Source: Cyclobacteriaceae bacterium (lineage in GTDB: Bacteria > Bacteroidota > Bacteroidia > Cytophagales > Cyclobacteriaceae). Taken from it: a stretch of 64,000 nt of DNA. The stretch spans positions 1 through 64,000 of the forward strand of contig JANQKF010000040.1 of assembly GCA_028281285.1 (NCBI GenBank). The letters are read 5' to 3'. Below the pieces are notes generated by a model that was not told the origin of the DNA, did not search any database, and saw only the letters and a program-made list of their open reading frames with translations. Below, piece after piece: positions 27,172 through 36,338 of this stretch. Every line of letters begins with the position of its first letter. The first letter of the stretch is position 1. A program made the translations under genes and the position numbers.

Positions 27172-27179
27172 TAATTTTG
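27172..27179 (+). promoter_or_regulatory. Candidate -7 promoter box for dxs
   Basis: TAATTTTG fits TANNTTTG, 70 bases before the dxs start in the divergent scpA-dxs region. No clear -33 element. Confidence 0.35.
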
Positions 27180-27249
27180 TGTCGATTTGGAATCCGTTGT
27201 GAACAATTCAATCGTATCTCGGTTTTCTAATCATACTTTTAAGACCTGA

Positions 27250-29181
27250 ATGTTAATCGAACCCGGAAACCTCCTAAAAGGAATAGACTCTCCTGAAGAT
27301 CTTAAAAAACTGGATCAAGCCCAGTTGGTTAAGGTATGTGAGGAACTGAGGCAATACATCATTGATGTGGTTTCAGTCTACGGAGGACATTTCGGGGCGT
27401 CACTCGGGGTTGTTGAGCTGACGGTTGCACTACATTATATTTTCGATACACCAAAAGATCAATTGGTATGGGATGTTGGGCATCAGGCCTATGGCCATAA
27501 GATTCTAACCGGTAGAAGAGACGATTTTCATACCAATAGAGTGTATAATGGACTTTCTGGTTTTCCGAAGAGGAAAGAAAGTGAATACGATACGTTTGGG
27601 GTAGGTCATTCATCCACTTCTATTTCGGCTGCACTCGGGATGGCAGTAGCCAACCAATATAAAGATGATGACAGACAGCATATTGCGGTAATCGGAGATG
27701 GAGCCATGACCGGAGGTCTGGCCTTTGAAGGTATGAATCATGCCGGGGTGTCAAATAGCAACTTGTTGATTATTCTTAATGATAATTGCATGTCGATTGA
27801 CCCCAATGTAGGCGCATTAAAGGAATATTTAACAGACGTATCCACTTCTCATGCCTACAACAAGGTCAAGGATGAAGTCTGGAAATTGCTAGGCAAGTTC
27901 AGCAAGTTTGGAAAGAGTGCACAAGAGGTGATATCAAAGGTTGAGGGCAGTATGAAGTCCTTGTTGCTAAAGCAGAGTAATCTTTTCGAATCTCTTAACC
28001 TGAGATATTTTGGCCCGGTGGACGGCCATGATGTACATCATCTGGCGCATGTTCTAAATGATCTAAAAGCGATTCCAGGTCCAAAAATCCTGCACTGTGT
28101 TACGGTTAAAGGAAAAGGATATAAGCCGGCCGAAGAAGGTAATGCAACCAAATGGCATGCTCCCGGCAAGTTTGATAAAGTCACCGGAGAAGTTTACAAA
28201 AAAGTAAATGATGCCCCTCAGCCACCGAAGTACCAACAGGTTTTTGGCCACACATTAGTGGAACTGGCCGAGAAGAATGATAAAATAATGGGCATAACGC
28301 CAGCGATGCCTTCCGGCTCTTCCATGAATATCATGATGGAAGCAATGCCCGACCGGGCCTTTGATGTAGGCATTGCAGAACAGCATGCAGTGACATTTTC
28401 CGCAGGACTGGCCACCCAGGGACTAGTCCCATTCTGTAATATTTATAGCACGTTTATGCAACGGGCCTTTGATCAGGTAGTGCATGATGTATGTATTCAG
28501 AACCTTCCGGTTAACTTTTGCCTTGATCGTGCCGGTTTCGCAGGTGCCGATGGACCTACACATCACGGTGCTTATGATTTGGCTTACATGCGGTGTATTC
28601 CAAACAATATTGTCGCAGCACCCATGAATGAGGCAGAGCTGAGAAATCTAATGTATACTGCCCAATTACCTCGAGACGGACAGGCCTTTACTATCCGATA
28701 CCCAAGGGGCCAGGGTGTAATGCCGGAATGGCGCACCGAAATGAGGAAAGTTGCGATCGGAACCGGAAGAAAAATCTCTGATGGAGAAGATGTTGCCATC
28801 CTAACAATTGGTCATATTGGAAATTATGCAATTGAAGCAAAGGAAGAGCTAGCCAAAGAAGGTGTTGTTCCGGCCCACTATGATATGCGTTTCGTGAAAC
28901 CTCTGGATGAAGAATTACTTCACGACATTTTCAGAAATTTCAAAAGAATCGTAACCGTGGAAGATGGTTGTGTGATGGGGGGATTCGGTAGTGCTGTGTT
29001 AGAGTTTATGGCTCAGAACAAGTACATGGCCCAGGTGGAGATTTTGGGAATTCCGGATCGAATAGTCGAACATGGCACCCAGCTTCAGCTTCATGAAGAA
29101 TGTAATTTTGATCCTAAAGGAATTGCGAAGGCTGTGAGGTTGATGCTTGAAACGAGCCCTGTACAAAGCCCGTTGACCTAA
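27250..29181 (+). CDS. dxs: 1-deoxy-D-xylulose-5-phosphate synthase
   Basis: Condenses pyruvate and glyceraldehyde 3-phosphate with thiamine diphosphate as cofactor, the first step of the MEP isoprenoid route. 643 residues. HFGASLGVVELTVALH and WDVGHQAYGHKILTGR open the protein; the ThDP motif starts at GDGAMTGG and runs to NDN about 25 residues later; the transketolase middle domain has the catalytic glutamate region DVGIAEQHAVTFSAG; RAGFAGADGPTHHGAYD follows. The carotenoid gene at the right edge and this enzyme would use and feed the same precursor pool. It converges on trxA with only two bases between the stops. Confidence 0.97.
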   Translation: MLIEPGNLLKGIDSPEDLKKLDQAQLVKVCEELRQYIIDVVSVYGGHFGASLGVVELTVALHYIFDTPKDQLVWDVGHQAYGHKILTGRRDDFHTNRVYNGLSGFPKRKESEYDTFGVGHSSTSISAALGMAVANQYKDDDRQHIAVIGDGAMTGGLAFEGMNHAGVSNSNLLIILNDNCMSIDPNVGALKEYLTDVSTSHAYNKVKDEVWKLLGKFSKFGKSAQEVISKVEGSMKSLLLKQSNLFESLNLRYFGPVDGHDVHHLAHVLNDLKAIPGPKILHCVTVKGKGYKPAEEGNATKWHAPGKFDKVTGEVYKKVNDAPQPPKYQQVFGHTLVELAEKNDKIMGITPAMPSGSSMNIMMEAMPDRAFDVGIAEQHAVTFSAGLATQGLVPFCNIYSTFMQRAFDQVVHDVCIQNLPVNFCLDRAGFAGADGPTHHGAYDLAYMRCIPNNIVAAPMNEAELRNLMYTAQLPRDGQAFTIRYPRGQGVMPEWRTEMRKVAIGTGRKISDGEDVAILTIGHIGNYAIEAKEELAKEGVVPAHYDMRFVKPLDEELLHDIFRNFKRIVTVEDGCVMGGFGSAVLEFMAQNKYMAQVEILGIPDRIVEHGTQLQLHEECNFDPKGIAKAVRLMLETSPVQSPLT

Positions 29182-29183
29182 GG

Positions 29184-29483
29184 CTAAATCGCCTGCGAAA
29201 TCATCTGAGATAAGTCTCTTTTTGTCATCATACCTGCTCGCTGGGAGATTACTTTTCCATTTTTGAATAAAATGAAATTAGGAATTCCTCTGACCCCAAA
29301 TTTCTGAGCCACGGCTTGATTTTTATCGACATCCACTTTGATGATCTTCACCTTGTCTCCAAGTTCACCGGCAACCTCTTTTAAAATCGGAGCCATAGAC
29401 TGGCAAGGCCCGCACCAGTCGGCATAGAAATCGACAAGCACTGGCGTGTCTTTGTTGATCAATTGACTAAAACTTTCCTTCAT
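29184..29483 (-). CDS. trxA: Thioredoxin
   Basis: A 99-residue cytoplasmic thioredoxin with the full active site ADWCGPCQSMAP (about 23-34), the strand KIIKVDVDKN and the cis-proline in GIPNFILFKNGK. It reduces protein disulfides, being recharged by thioredoxin reductase. No signal peptide. Transcribed alone, convergent with dxs. Confidence 0.95.
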   Translation of the reverse strand: MKESFSQLINKDTPVLVDFYADWCGPCQSMAPILKEVAGELGDKVKIIKVDVDKNQAVAQKFGVRGIPNFILFKNGKVISQRAGMMTKRDLSQMISQAI

Positions 29484-29578
29484 CTCATTAATGCTTCAAT
29501 TTTTCAAACTGCCATGAATTCGGAATAGTTCCGGATTCATTCATACGAACATTTCAAAAAAACCTAAGTTTGACAGAT

Positions 29579-30355
29579 ATGCATCAGTATGACTTTACCG
29601 AACCCAGCACTTTCCTGGTATTAACATTACTGATGTTTCTGATCGTGGTCTTTCGCTATGTGCTCATAGCTGGAATCTTCTACATTGTATTTTACGTATT
29701 TGACCCCAAAGGCTTTGAGAGGAGGAAAATTTTTCCCAAACATAAAGACCCCAAACAGTACCGAAAGGAAGTCTTTTGGTCGGTATTCACTTCGTTGCTT
29801 TTTGCAATAGCGGGAGGCTTAATGGTGGTGATGTGGCAGAAAGGGTATACCCAAATTTATGAAGATGTAAGACAATTTGGCTGGTGGTACATACCTGTCA
29901 GCTTTTTGATTGCCGCTTTTATTCATGAGACGTATTACTATTGGCTACACCGATGGATGCATAAGCCGAAAGTTTACCGTTTGATTCATAAAACACATCA
30001 CGACAGCCATATTACTTCCCCATGGACGTCATTTTCTTTTCATCCGGGTGAAGGCGTACTTCAGTCGATCATCATTCCGGTAATCATTCTGTTTCTTCCA
30101 ATGCACTATTACACCATAGTGGCTTTGCTTACTTTTATGACCTTAACCAGCGCGATCAACCATTCCAATGTGGAGATTTATCCCAAGGGCTTTCATAAAC
30201 ATTGGCTGGGCAAGTGGTTTATAGGGGCTACTCATCACAGCCTACACCATACCCAATACCGTTTTAACTACGGCCTCTACTTTACCTTTTGGGATAAATG
30301 GATGAAAACGGAGAGTGAGAAATATCCCGAAAACTTTGAAAATCACACCATCTGA
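29579..30355 (+). CDS. Sterol desaturase/fatty acid hydroxylase family protein
   Basis: A 258-residue inner-membrane di-iron enzyme. Three histidine clusters typical of the superfamily are present: HETYYYWLHRWMH, HKTHHDSH and HHSLHHTQY, with hydrophobic helices before and between them. It should hydroxylate or desaturate a lipid; the substrate is not evident, and carotenoid or fatty-acid hydroxylation are both known in related proteins. The ATG at 29579 is used; a TTG three codons earlier is also in frame. It stands alone before a putative operator region. Confidence 0.8.
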   Translation: MHQYDFTEPSTFLVLTLLMFLIVVFRYVLIAGIFYIVFYVFDPKGFERRKIFPKHKDPKQYRKEVFWSVFTSLLFAIAGGLMVVMWQKGYTQIYEDVRQFGWWYIPVSFLIAAFIHETYYYWLHRWMHKPKVYRLIHKTHHDSHITSPWTSFSFHPGEGVLQSIIIPVIILFLPMHYYTIVALLTFMTLTSAINHSNVEIYPKGFHKHWLGKWFIGATHHSLHHTQYRFNYGLYFTFWDKWMKTESEKYPENFENHTI

Positions 30356-30384
30356 CTAAATATTTTTTTTAATTTATTATTTAG

Positions 30385-30406
30385 TTAGGATTCCTTACTA
30401 TATTTG
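30385..30406 (+). promoter_or_regulatory. Putative operator (TTAGGA-T-TCCTTA) with -7 box before the small thioredoxin gene
   Basis: TTAGGA, a central T and TCCTTA (30385-30397) form an inverted repeat with one mismatch. A TATATTTG -7-like box (30399-30406) follows directly. A perfect form of the same palindrome recurs before the marR gene, so this is the likely MarR binding site covering the promoter. Confidence 0.6.
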
Positions 30407-30431
30407 GCCTCACGTAACTAAATTTTGAATC

Positions 30432-30665
30432 ATGAAAAAATCAGTATTCTATCACGCAGGATGTCCTGTCTGTGTAAGTGCAGAACACGACATTATTAGC
30501 CTAATTGGAAAGTCCAACGTTGAGGTGGTTCATCTGGGTGAGCAAAAGACCCTCATTGACGAGGCCGAACAGTTTGGAGTTAGTTCGGTACCTGCTTTAA
30601 TCACTCCGAATGGCAACGTCCTTCACATCAACTTTGGAGCTTCCTTGACCGATTTGAAGGCATAA
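30432..30665 (+). CDS. Small thioredoxin/glutaredoxin-like protein
   Basis: A 77-residue cytoplasmic protein with a CPVC redox motif near the N-terminus (HAGCPVCVSAE), the cis-proline segment SSVPALITPNG, and a length typical of minimal thioredoxin-fold proteins. It is followed by the Cys-rich MarR gene and shares that gene's palindromic operator, which suggests a redox-responsive unit. The target of reduction is unknown. Confidence 0.82.
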   Translation: MKKSVFYHAGCPVCVSAEHDIISLIGKSNVEVVHLGEQKTLIDEAEQFGVSSVPALITPNGNVLHINFGASLTDLKA

Positions 30666-30679
30666 TGCTTTTTTTTGAA

Positions 30680-30700
30680 TAAATTTGTTAGGATTCCTAA
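30680..30700 (+). promoter_or_regulatory. Putative autoregulatory MarR operator with -7 box
   Basis: A perfect 13-base palindrome TTAGGA-T-TCCTAA (30688-30700), abutting a TAAATTTG -7-like box (30680-30687). It matches the site upstream of the preceding gene at all but one base. Confidence 0.62.
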
Positions 30701-30713
30701 TAAATTTTATTTT

Positions 30714-30739
30714 AGCCTGTCTCACCGACAGGCTTTTTT
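30714..30739 (+). terminator. Rho-independent terminator directly before marR
   Basis: AGCCTGTC and GACAGGCT pair around TCACC and are followed by six T, ending at the base before the marR ATG. It should end the small thioredoxin transcript, but it also lies within the leader of marR. Confidence 0.8.
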
Positions 30740-31312
30740 ATGGCATCAGAAACAGCTGGTAAAATCATCATAGCCCTGGAAAGAATATCAGAGGCTTTTA
30801 AGTCCATGCTATGGTTGAAAGCAAAAGAGTTTGGATTGAGTCCAATACAAATCCAGATACTCTTATTTGTCTCCAACCATAAGGAAGAACTGTGCAATGT
30901 CAGTCATTTGGCCAAAGAATTTAATCTGACCAAACCAACCATTAGCGATGTTATTAAAGTTCTGGAGAAGAAGGCCTACATTACAAAATCGCCTTCAGCA
31001 GTCGATGCCCGTAGGTTTAATGTCATACTGTCTCCTACCGGAACCAGGCTGATTGATGAACTCGAAGAATACCACTCACCCTTCAAACAACTGGTCGATC
31101 AATTGGGCGAATCACAACTTGAGGTACTCTACCAAAACCTGACTAGTCTGGTATTCCAGCTCAACCGCGCAGGTATTCTTTCAGTTCAAAGAACATGTTT
31201 CGGCTGCATTTATCACCAGGTTTCAGACAACAAACACCATTGCCGCCTACTAGGCATTGATTTGGCGATTACCGACATTCGGTTGGACTGTCCAGATTAC
31301 GTTGAAAAATGA
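30740..31312 (+). CDS. MarR-family regulator with a C-terminal Cys/His cluster
   Basis: A 190-residue winged-helix regulator; the DNA-binding part has LAKEFNLTKPTISDVIKVLE and the wing KSPSAVDARRFNVI. An added C-terminal segment (about 152-190) contains TCFGC, then a histidine, HHC and LDCPDY: four cysteines plus histidines that could bind iron-sulfur, zinc or sense oxidation. Palindromes at 30385 and 30688 are its likely operators. The stop abuts the convergent permease stop. The start is uncertain because a terminator ends one base upstream; an in-frame ATG at 30806 is possible but would trim the first helix. Confidence 0.82.
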   Translation: MASETAGKIIIALERISEAFKSMLWLKAKEFGLSPIQIQILLFVSNHKEELCNVSHLAKEFNLTKPTISDVIKVLEKKAYITKSPSAVDARRFNVILSPTGTRLIDELEEYHSPFKQLVDQLGESQLEVLYQNLTSLVFQLNRAGILSVQRTCFGCIYHQVSDNKHHCRLLGIDLAITDIRLDCPDYVEK

Positions 31313-33718
31313 TCATTCTGACCTTAATGAATTCACAGGGTTGGCCCTGGCTGCTCTGCTAGTCTGAAGACTTACAGTGGCCAGAGCAATCAACAGAACC
31401 ACAATCGATGGGATTACAAATATGTACCAGCCCAAACTGATCCTGAATGCGAACCCATTGAGCCATTCATTCATACCATAGTAAGCGAGGGGAACAGCCA
31501 AAACAACTGAAATCAAAATGAGCTTCAAAAAGTCAGTTGACAACAAATTGACGATATTCGAAACAGATGCTCCCAGCACTTTCCGAATCCCAATTTCCTT
31601 GGTTCGTTTTGTTGTCATAAAAGCCGCCAAACCGAAGAGTCCTAAACATGCCACAAATATTGCCAGAGACGAAAAAACGGTAAATACGGTTCCGAATTGT
31701 TGATCTGCTTTATATTGCTCCGCGAAGTCGTCATCGAGGAAAAAGTATTCGAAAGGATTTCCAGGAAAGAATTTGGCCCAATTCTCTTCAGCCAGTTTAA
31801 TCACTTCCTGGGTGTTATCGGCACTGTATTTAATCGAAAAATATCCTCTCGTGTTTGGCAATAATCTAAAGATCAACTTATCGAAATTGTCTCTCAGCGA
31901 TGTCTGGTGATAATCTTCCAGTACCCCAATAATCGTATAAACATCACCCCAAAAGGTAATTCGCGTGTCTAAGGCTTCTTCCGGATCAGAAAATCCCAGT
32001 TGTTCGATCGCGGATCTTGAGAAAAGGATTTTAGATTCTTCATCTCCGTATTCTTTTGAGAAACTCCTTCCGGCAATTAACTCAAGGTCATAAGTCTCAA
32101 CAAATTCATAGCCTAACCCTAAAACCCTATACTGTTTACCTTCACTGCTCGGGGCGCCTTCTTTGCGAATTCCGCCCGCATTCCAGTCCACGGCCCTGCC
32201 AGGAATTGCCGTGCTTACTACAACATTTTCAATATTGGCATTCCCTTTCACCACATCTGAGAACGCGGAAAATTTCTCCTGGTAAGTGGAGTCAGCCACT
32301 CCCGGCCCAACCAATACCATTGTCTGGCTAATGTCTACGCCCAAATCCTGATTCCGCATGAAAGAAATCTGCTCATAAACCGCGTAGGTTCCTATGATGA
32401 GCCCTACCGAGGCCATAAACTGAAAAACGACCAATCCCTTTCTAAGCCTACCTCCTCCGGAATTTGCCAAGCTTGATCCTTTGAGGCTGTCCACAGGTTT
32501 GAATGACGATAAGACAAATGCCGGATATAGCCCAGATAGAAAAGTCCCTATTAAGAACAAGGCTCCTAGTCCCAGCCAAAATCCTTGCTGCTTAAACAGC
32601 TCAAGCGTCACAGGCTGGTCAGTCAATTGAGCAAAGGAAGGGAGAACCAGGGCTACTATACCAAAAGCAAGAACCACAGCCAACAAGTTTACTAAAAATG
32701 ATTCTGTCAAAAACTGTCGGATCAATTGCCCTCTCAAAGACCCCATTACTTTTCTTAGACCCACTTCTCGTGACCTTTCCATCGATTTAGCTGTGGACAG
32801 ATTGATATAGTTTACCCAGGCGATCAGAATGATAAAAAAAGAAATACCCAACAAGGCATAAACAGAATCACCATCGCCATTTACCTCGGCTTCTCCGATA
32901 AAGTTGGAATACAAATGTATATCACTGAGTGGCTGCAACTCAAAATCCATCCAGGACTCTTCCTCGCGCATATCATCTCCCCATTGTCGTTCTATTAGTT
33001 CATCAATCTTCACCATTAACTCATCCGTATCCGTACCTTCCCGAAGGGTGATATAATTAAAATATCCATCCCAGTACCAAACGGAGTTAAACTGCTCTTC
33101 TCTACTCCCGGCTCTTGTAATCCAGGAAGCGAGAATATCATATTTCATATGTGAATTGCGAGGGACGTCAGCGAAGACTGCACTTACCTTAATAGGTATA
33201 GTTCTATTGCTCATTAACGTTTCCCCTACCACGTCACTCTTACCAAAGTATTTTATCGCAGTGCTTTCAGAAATGGCAACATTCAACCTCTCATCTAAGG
33301 CAGTGGAAGGATCTCCGTATAGAACTTTGGTACCCAATACGTCAAATACCGTGCTGTTTGCAAAATAAATGTTGGTTTCCCTGAATTCTCGATCTTCTTT
33401 CGAAATAATCGAACTTGTTCGCATCAACCGAGCATAACTTTCGACCTCCGGCATATTTTCATGGAGTAGGTAACCGATAGACACTACTCCCGAGGCCCAT
33501 TGAGTACTTAGTTCACCTTTTTCATAGCGATTTGTCTTTAGTCGATAGACATGATCCGATTTCGAATTGAAATTCTCATAGCTCAACTCATAGTTGACGT
33601 ATTGGAGTATCAACAGACTCGCGGCAATACCAAATGCCAGACCAGTAATATTGATAAATGAATAAATCTTGTTTTTGAGGATAGATCGCAGGGCAACCTT
33701 GAAGTTGTTTTTAAGCAT
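31313..33718 (-). CDS. FtsX/MacB-type permease, duplicated copy A
   Basis: An 801-residue inner-membrane protein of the MacB permease group. One N-terminal helix (about 20-40) leads to a periplasmic MacB core domain, then three helices with the FtsX signature EVGLRKVMGS, a further periplasmic domain, and a second FtsX block with EIGIRKVLGASVSNI. No ATPase gene is nearby; such proteins in Bacteroidota are often encoded without one. In the first 60 residues it matches copy B at 52. The proteins probably couple ATP hydrolysis by a partner to periplasmic work or export; the cargo is unknown. Confidence 0.88.
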   Translation of the reverse strand: MLKNNFKVALRSILKNKIYSFINITGLAFGIAASLLILQYVNYELSYENFNSKSDHVYRLKTNRYEKGELSTQWASGVVSIGYLLHENMPEVESYARLMRTSSIISKEDREFRETNIYFANSTVFDVLGTKVLYGDPSTALDERLNVAISESTAIKYFGKSDVVGETLMSNRTIPIKVSAVFADVPRNSHMKYDILASWITRAGSREEQFNSVWYWDGYFNYITLREGTDTDELMVKIDELIERQWGDDMREEESWMDFELQPLSDIHLYSNFIGEAEVNGDGDSVYALLGISFFIILIAWVNYINLSTAKSMERSREVGLRKVMGSLRGQLIRQFLTESFLVNLLAVVLAFGIVALVLPSFAQLTDQPVTLELFKQQGFWLGLGALFLIGTFLSGLYPAFVLSSFKPVDSLKGSSLANSGGGRLRKGLVVFQFMASVGLIIGTYAVYEQISFMRNQDLGVDISQTMVLVGPGVADSTYQEKFSAFSDVVKGNANIENVVVSTAIPGRAVDWNAGGIRKEGAPSSEGKQYRVLGLGYEFVETYDLELIAGRSFSKEYGDEESKILFSRSAIEQLGFSDPEEALDTRITFWGDVYTIIGVLEDYHQTSLRDNFDKLIFRLLPNTRGYFSIKYSADNTQEVIKLAEENWAKFFPGNPFEYFFLDDDFAEQYKADQQFGTVFTVFSSLAIFVACLGLFGLAAFMTTKRTKEIGIRKVLGASVSNIVNLLSTDFLKLILISVVLAVPLAYYGMNEWLNGFAFRISLGWYIFVIPSIVVLLIALATVSLQTSRAARANPVNSLRSE

Positions 33719-33808
33719 GGCAGGGTGATTTTGAGTTTATGTTCCGAAGACCAATAGTCATCCGGATACCGTAATAAGACGCATATGTTCACGTTTCATT
33801 ACACCAAA

Positions 33809-33831
33809 GAAAAAAGCCGGCAATGCCAGCT
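33809..33831 (-). terminator. Duplicated terminator between the permeases
   Basis: Copy of the 36445-36466 hairpin: AGCTGGC, ATT, GCCGGCT and T-run read leftward, with one G-T pair. It probably stops read-through from permease copy B. Confidence 0.65.
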
Positions 33832-33856
33832 CTTCTGTAGTTACTCATTCATGTGA

Positions 33857-33902
33857 TTAGGGCTTAATCTTTTTCATCAAAAGTTTAGCTCCTGAAAAAC
33901 GG
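33857..33902 (-). pseudogene. Relic 3' end of the exported-protein gene at 36492
   Basis: Read leftward, it aligns with the last ~15 codons of the gene at 36492-36905 (AVLQE and MKKKIKP stop in the parent). One T is missing, so the relic is out of frame. It has no start and no upstream part and is a by-product of the tandem duplication. Confidence 0.75.
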
Positions 33903-33932
33903 CTCGACTGTCCGGATTACTTTGAAACGTGA
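33900..33932 (+). pseudogene. Relic 3' end of the MarR gene
   Basis: Encodes RLDCPDYFET and a stop, against RLDCPDYVEK and a stop at the end of the intact marR. As there, the stop codon abuts the convergent permease stop (TGATCA). Only these ~30 bases remain, directly joined to the relic of the exported-protein gene. Confidence 0.8.
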
Positions 33933-36338
33933 TCATTCTGACCTTAACGAGTTCACCGGATTAGCACGTGCAGCCCTAGAAGTTTGAAAGCTGACCGTGG
34001 CCAACGCCACCAAAATGACAAACAAGGCTGGTAATGCAAGGATATACCAATACAAGTCTATCCTGAAGGCGAACCCATTCAGCCATTGTTCCATTCCATA
34101 ATAAGCTAGCGGAATGGCCAGCACCACAGACAGCCCGATCAACTTCAAAAAGTCAGTTGATAACAGGTTAACAATGTTCGAAACAGACGCCCCGAGAACC
34201 TTACGAATGCCAATCTCCTTCGTACGCTTCGAAGTCATGTAAGCCGCAAGACCAAAGAGACCTAAGCAAGCCACGAAAATGGCCAGTGAAGAGAAAATGG
34301 TAAACACACTACCAAATTGCTGATCAGCCTTGTACTGTTCGGCATATTCGTCATCCAAAAAGAAGTATTCGAAAGGATTACCCGGGAAGAATCTGGCCCA
34401 ATTCTCTTCTGCTGTATTGATCACATCCTTGGTGTTGCTTGCGGTATATTTGATGGAGTAATAGCCTTGAGTATTTGGAAGAAGTCTGAAAAGTAGCTTG
34501 TCATAATTGTCCTTCAATGATGTATGGTGATAGTCTTCGACAACCCCAATAATGGTATAAATCTGACCCCAGAATTGGATTCTTGTATTCAGTGCTTCCT
34601 CCGGACTGGCAAAACCAAAGTCCTTAACTGCGGATCGTGAAAACAGAATCTTTGATTCTTCATCGCCATACCCACGCGTGAAACTACGCCCCGCAATCAA
34701 TTCCATGTCGAAGGTCTCTACAAATTCATAGCCCAATCCGAGTACTCTGTATTGTCTTCCTTCGCTGTCAGGTGCACCTTCTCTTCTAATTCCTCCTGCA
34801 TTCCAACCTACTTCTCGTCCGGGAATTGCCGTACTAACTACAACATTGTCAATTCCGGAATTTCCCTTTAGTACATCGGCAAAGGCAGTGAACTTTTCCT
34901 GGTAAGTGCTATCGGTCACACTAGGGCCGGTAATTACCAAAGTTTGCTTTATGTCGATACCCAGGTCTTGATTCCTCATAAAGGAGATTTGTTCGTAAAC
35001 GGTATATGTTCCGATGATTAGCCCTACCGAGGCCATAAATTGGAATACCACAAGTCCTTTTCTCAACCAGGTTCTTCCCGAATTCGCTGCATTTGAGCCT
35101 TTCAAACTCTCAATCGGCTTAAACGAGGACAGAACGAATGCTGGATATAGCCCAGACAGGAACGTTCCTATCAAAAATAAGGCACCCAAACCAATCCAAA
35201 ATCCTTGTTGCGTGAATAAAGCCAGGGTCATTGGCTGATCTGCCAACTGGGCAAAATAGGGAAGTACAAGCACCACTATACCGAATGCCAGAATCACCGC
35301 CAGTAAATTGATCACGAAAGACTCTGTCAGGAATTGGCGAATCAGCTGTCCTTTTTGCGAACCCATTACCTTGCGCAAACCGACTTCCTTTGACCTTTCC
35401 ATAGATTTAGCAGTGGAAAGGTTCACATAGTTCACCCAAGCGATTAGAATGATAAAAAATGAAATCCCTAACAATGCATAGACAGAGTCGCCATCGCCAT
35501 TGACTTCTGCCTCTCCAATAAAGTTGGAATATAGATGGATGTCGCTAAGGGCCTGGAGCTCAAAGTCCATCCATGTATCGGCATTTCTCATTTCTTCACC
35601 CCACTGAGTTTCTACAAAACCATCGACTCTCTGGGCAAATGCTTCAGGATTCGTTCCTTCTTTCAACAGTACATAATTGAAGTACCCATCCCAGTACCAA
35701 ACCGAATTCATTTGTTGTTCTCTACCACGAGAAACAGTAGCCCAAGATCCGAGCATGTCAAATTTCATATGCGAGTTTTGTGGGACATCCTCAAAAACAG
35801 CAGTAATCTTGATGGACCTGCTTTTGTTATACATTAGAGTTTCTCCAACAACATCGGTTCTGCCAAAGTATCGATTAGCCGTGCTCTCCGATACCGCCAT
35901 TGTATAGAGTTCATCAAGAGCTGTTTTCGGGTCTCCATCAATCAAATCGATATCGAAAACATTGAAGACATCAGAGTTTGCAAAGTAGATTTTCCTCTCC
36001 CTGAATTCATTATCGCCATTTGAGATTACCCCACTGGTTTGAGTCAGTCGTGCATAAGCTTCGACCTCCGGCATATTTTCCTTAAGTAGAGGCCCTATGG
36101 AGACGACTCCTGAAGCCCACTCCGTGCTGAGCTCTCCCTGGTTGTATCGATTTGTCTTCAGGCGAAAGACCCGATCGGCTTTTTCATTAAAATTCTCATA
36201 ATTCAACTCGTAGTTGACATACTGAAGAATCAACAAACTGGCGGCTATTCCGATTGCTAAACCAGTAATATTGATAAAAGAAAAAATCTTGTTTTTGAGG
36301 ATTGATCGCAAAGCGATCTTGAAGTTGTTTTTGAGCAT
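33933..36338 (-). CDS. FtsX/MacB-type permease, duplicated copy B
   Basis: 801 residues with the same layout as copy A: N-terminal helix, MacB core domain, FtsX block with EVGLRKVMGSQKG, second periplasmic domain and FtsX block with EIGIRKVLGASVSNI. Both copies are open, equal in length and have diverged mainly at conservative positions, so both are probably still under selection. Copy B sits nearest the ancestral upstream neighbour (the gene at 36492), and copy A sits nearest marR. It has no adjacent ATPase. Confidence 0.88.
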   Translation of the reverse strand: MLKNNFKIALRSILKNKIFSFINITGLAIGIAASLLILQYVNYELNYENFNEKADRVFRLKTNRYNQGELSTEWASGVVSIGPLLKENMPEVEAYARLTQTSGVISNGDNEFRERKIYFANSDVFNVFDIDLIDGDPKTALDELYTMAVSESTANRYFGRTDVVGETLMYNKSRSIKITAVFEDVPQNSHMKFDMLGSWATVSRGREQQMNSVWYWDGYFNYVLLKEGTNPEAFAQRVDGFVETQWGEEMRNADTWMDFELQALSDIHLYSNFIGEAEVNGDGDSVYALLGISFFIILIAWVNYVNLSTAKSMERSKEVGLRKVMGSQKGQLIRQFLTESFVINLLAVILAFGIVVLVLPYFAQLADQPMTLALFTQQGFWIGLGALFLIGTFLSGLYPAFVLSSFKPIESLKGSNAANSGRTWLRKGLVVFQFMASVGLIIGTYTVYEQISFMRNQDLGIDIKQTLVITGPSVTDSTYQEKFTAFADVLKGNSGIDNVVVSTAIPGREVGWNAGGIRREGAPDSEGRQYRVLGLGYEFVETFDMELIAGRSFTRGYGDEESKILFSRSAVKDFGFASPEEALNTRIQFWGQIYTIIGVVEDYHHTSLKDNYDKLLFRLLPNTQGYYSIKYTASNTKDVINTAEENWARFFPGNPFEYFFLDDEYAEQYKADQQFGSVFTIFSSLAIFVACLGLFGLAAYMTSKRTKEIGIRKVLGASVSNIVNLLSTDFLKLIGLSVVLAIPLAYYGMEQWLNGFAFRIDLYWYILALPALFVILVALATVSFQTSRAARANPVNSLRSE

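Larger units (their letters stand above)
31281..33900. repeat. Tandem duplication, copy A
   Basis: Left copy of a ~2.6-kb direct repeat. It runs from the last ~30 bases of marR through the permease, its leader, a GCCGGC terminator and the 3' end of an exported-protein gene. Position 31281 corresponds to 33901, an offset of exactly 2620 bases at this end. Bases before 31281 do not match those before 33901, which marks the border. Confidence 0.85.

Noticed and set aside
31313-36338. Insertion-sequence origin of the duplicated permease block
   Set aside because: No transposase and no terminal inverted repeats or target duplications; the join looks like simple microhomology.
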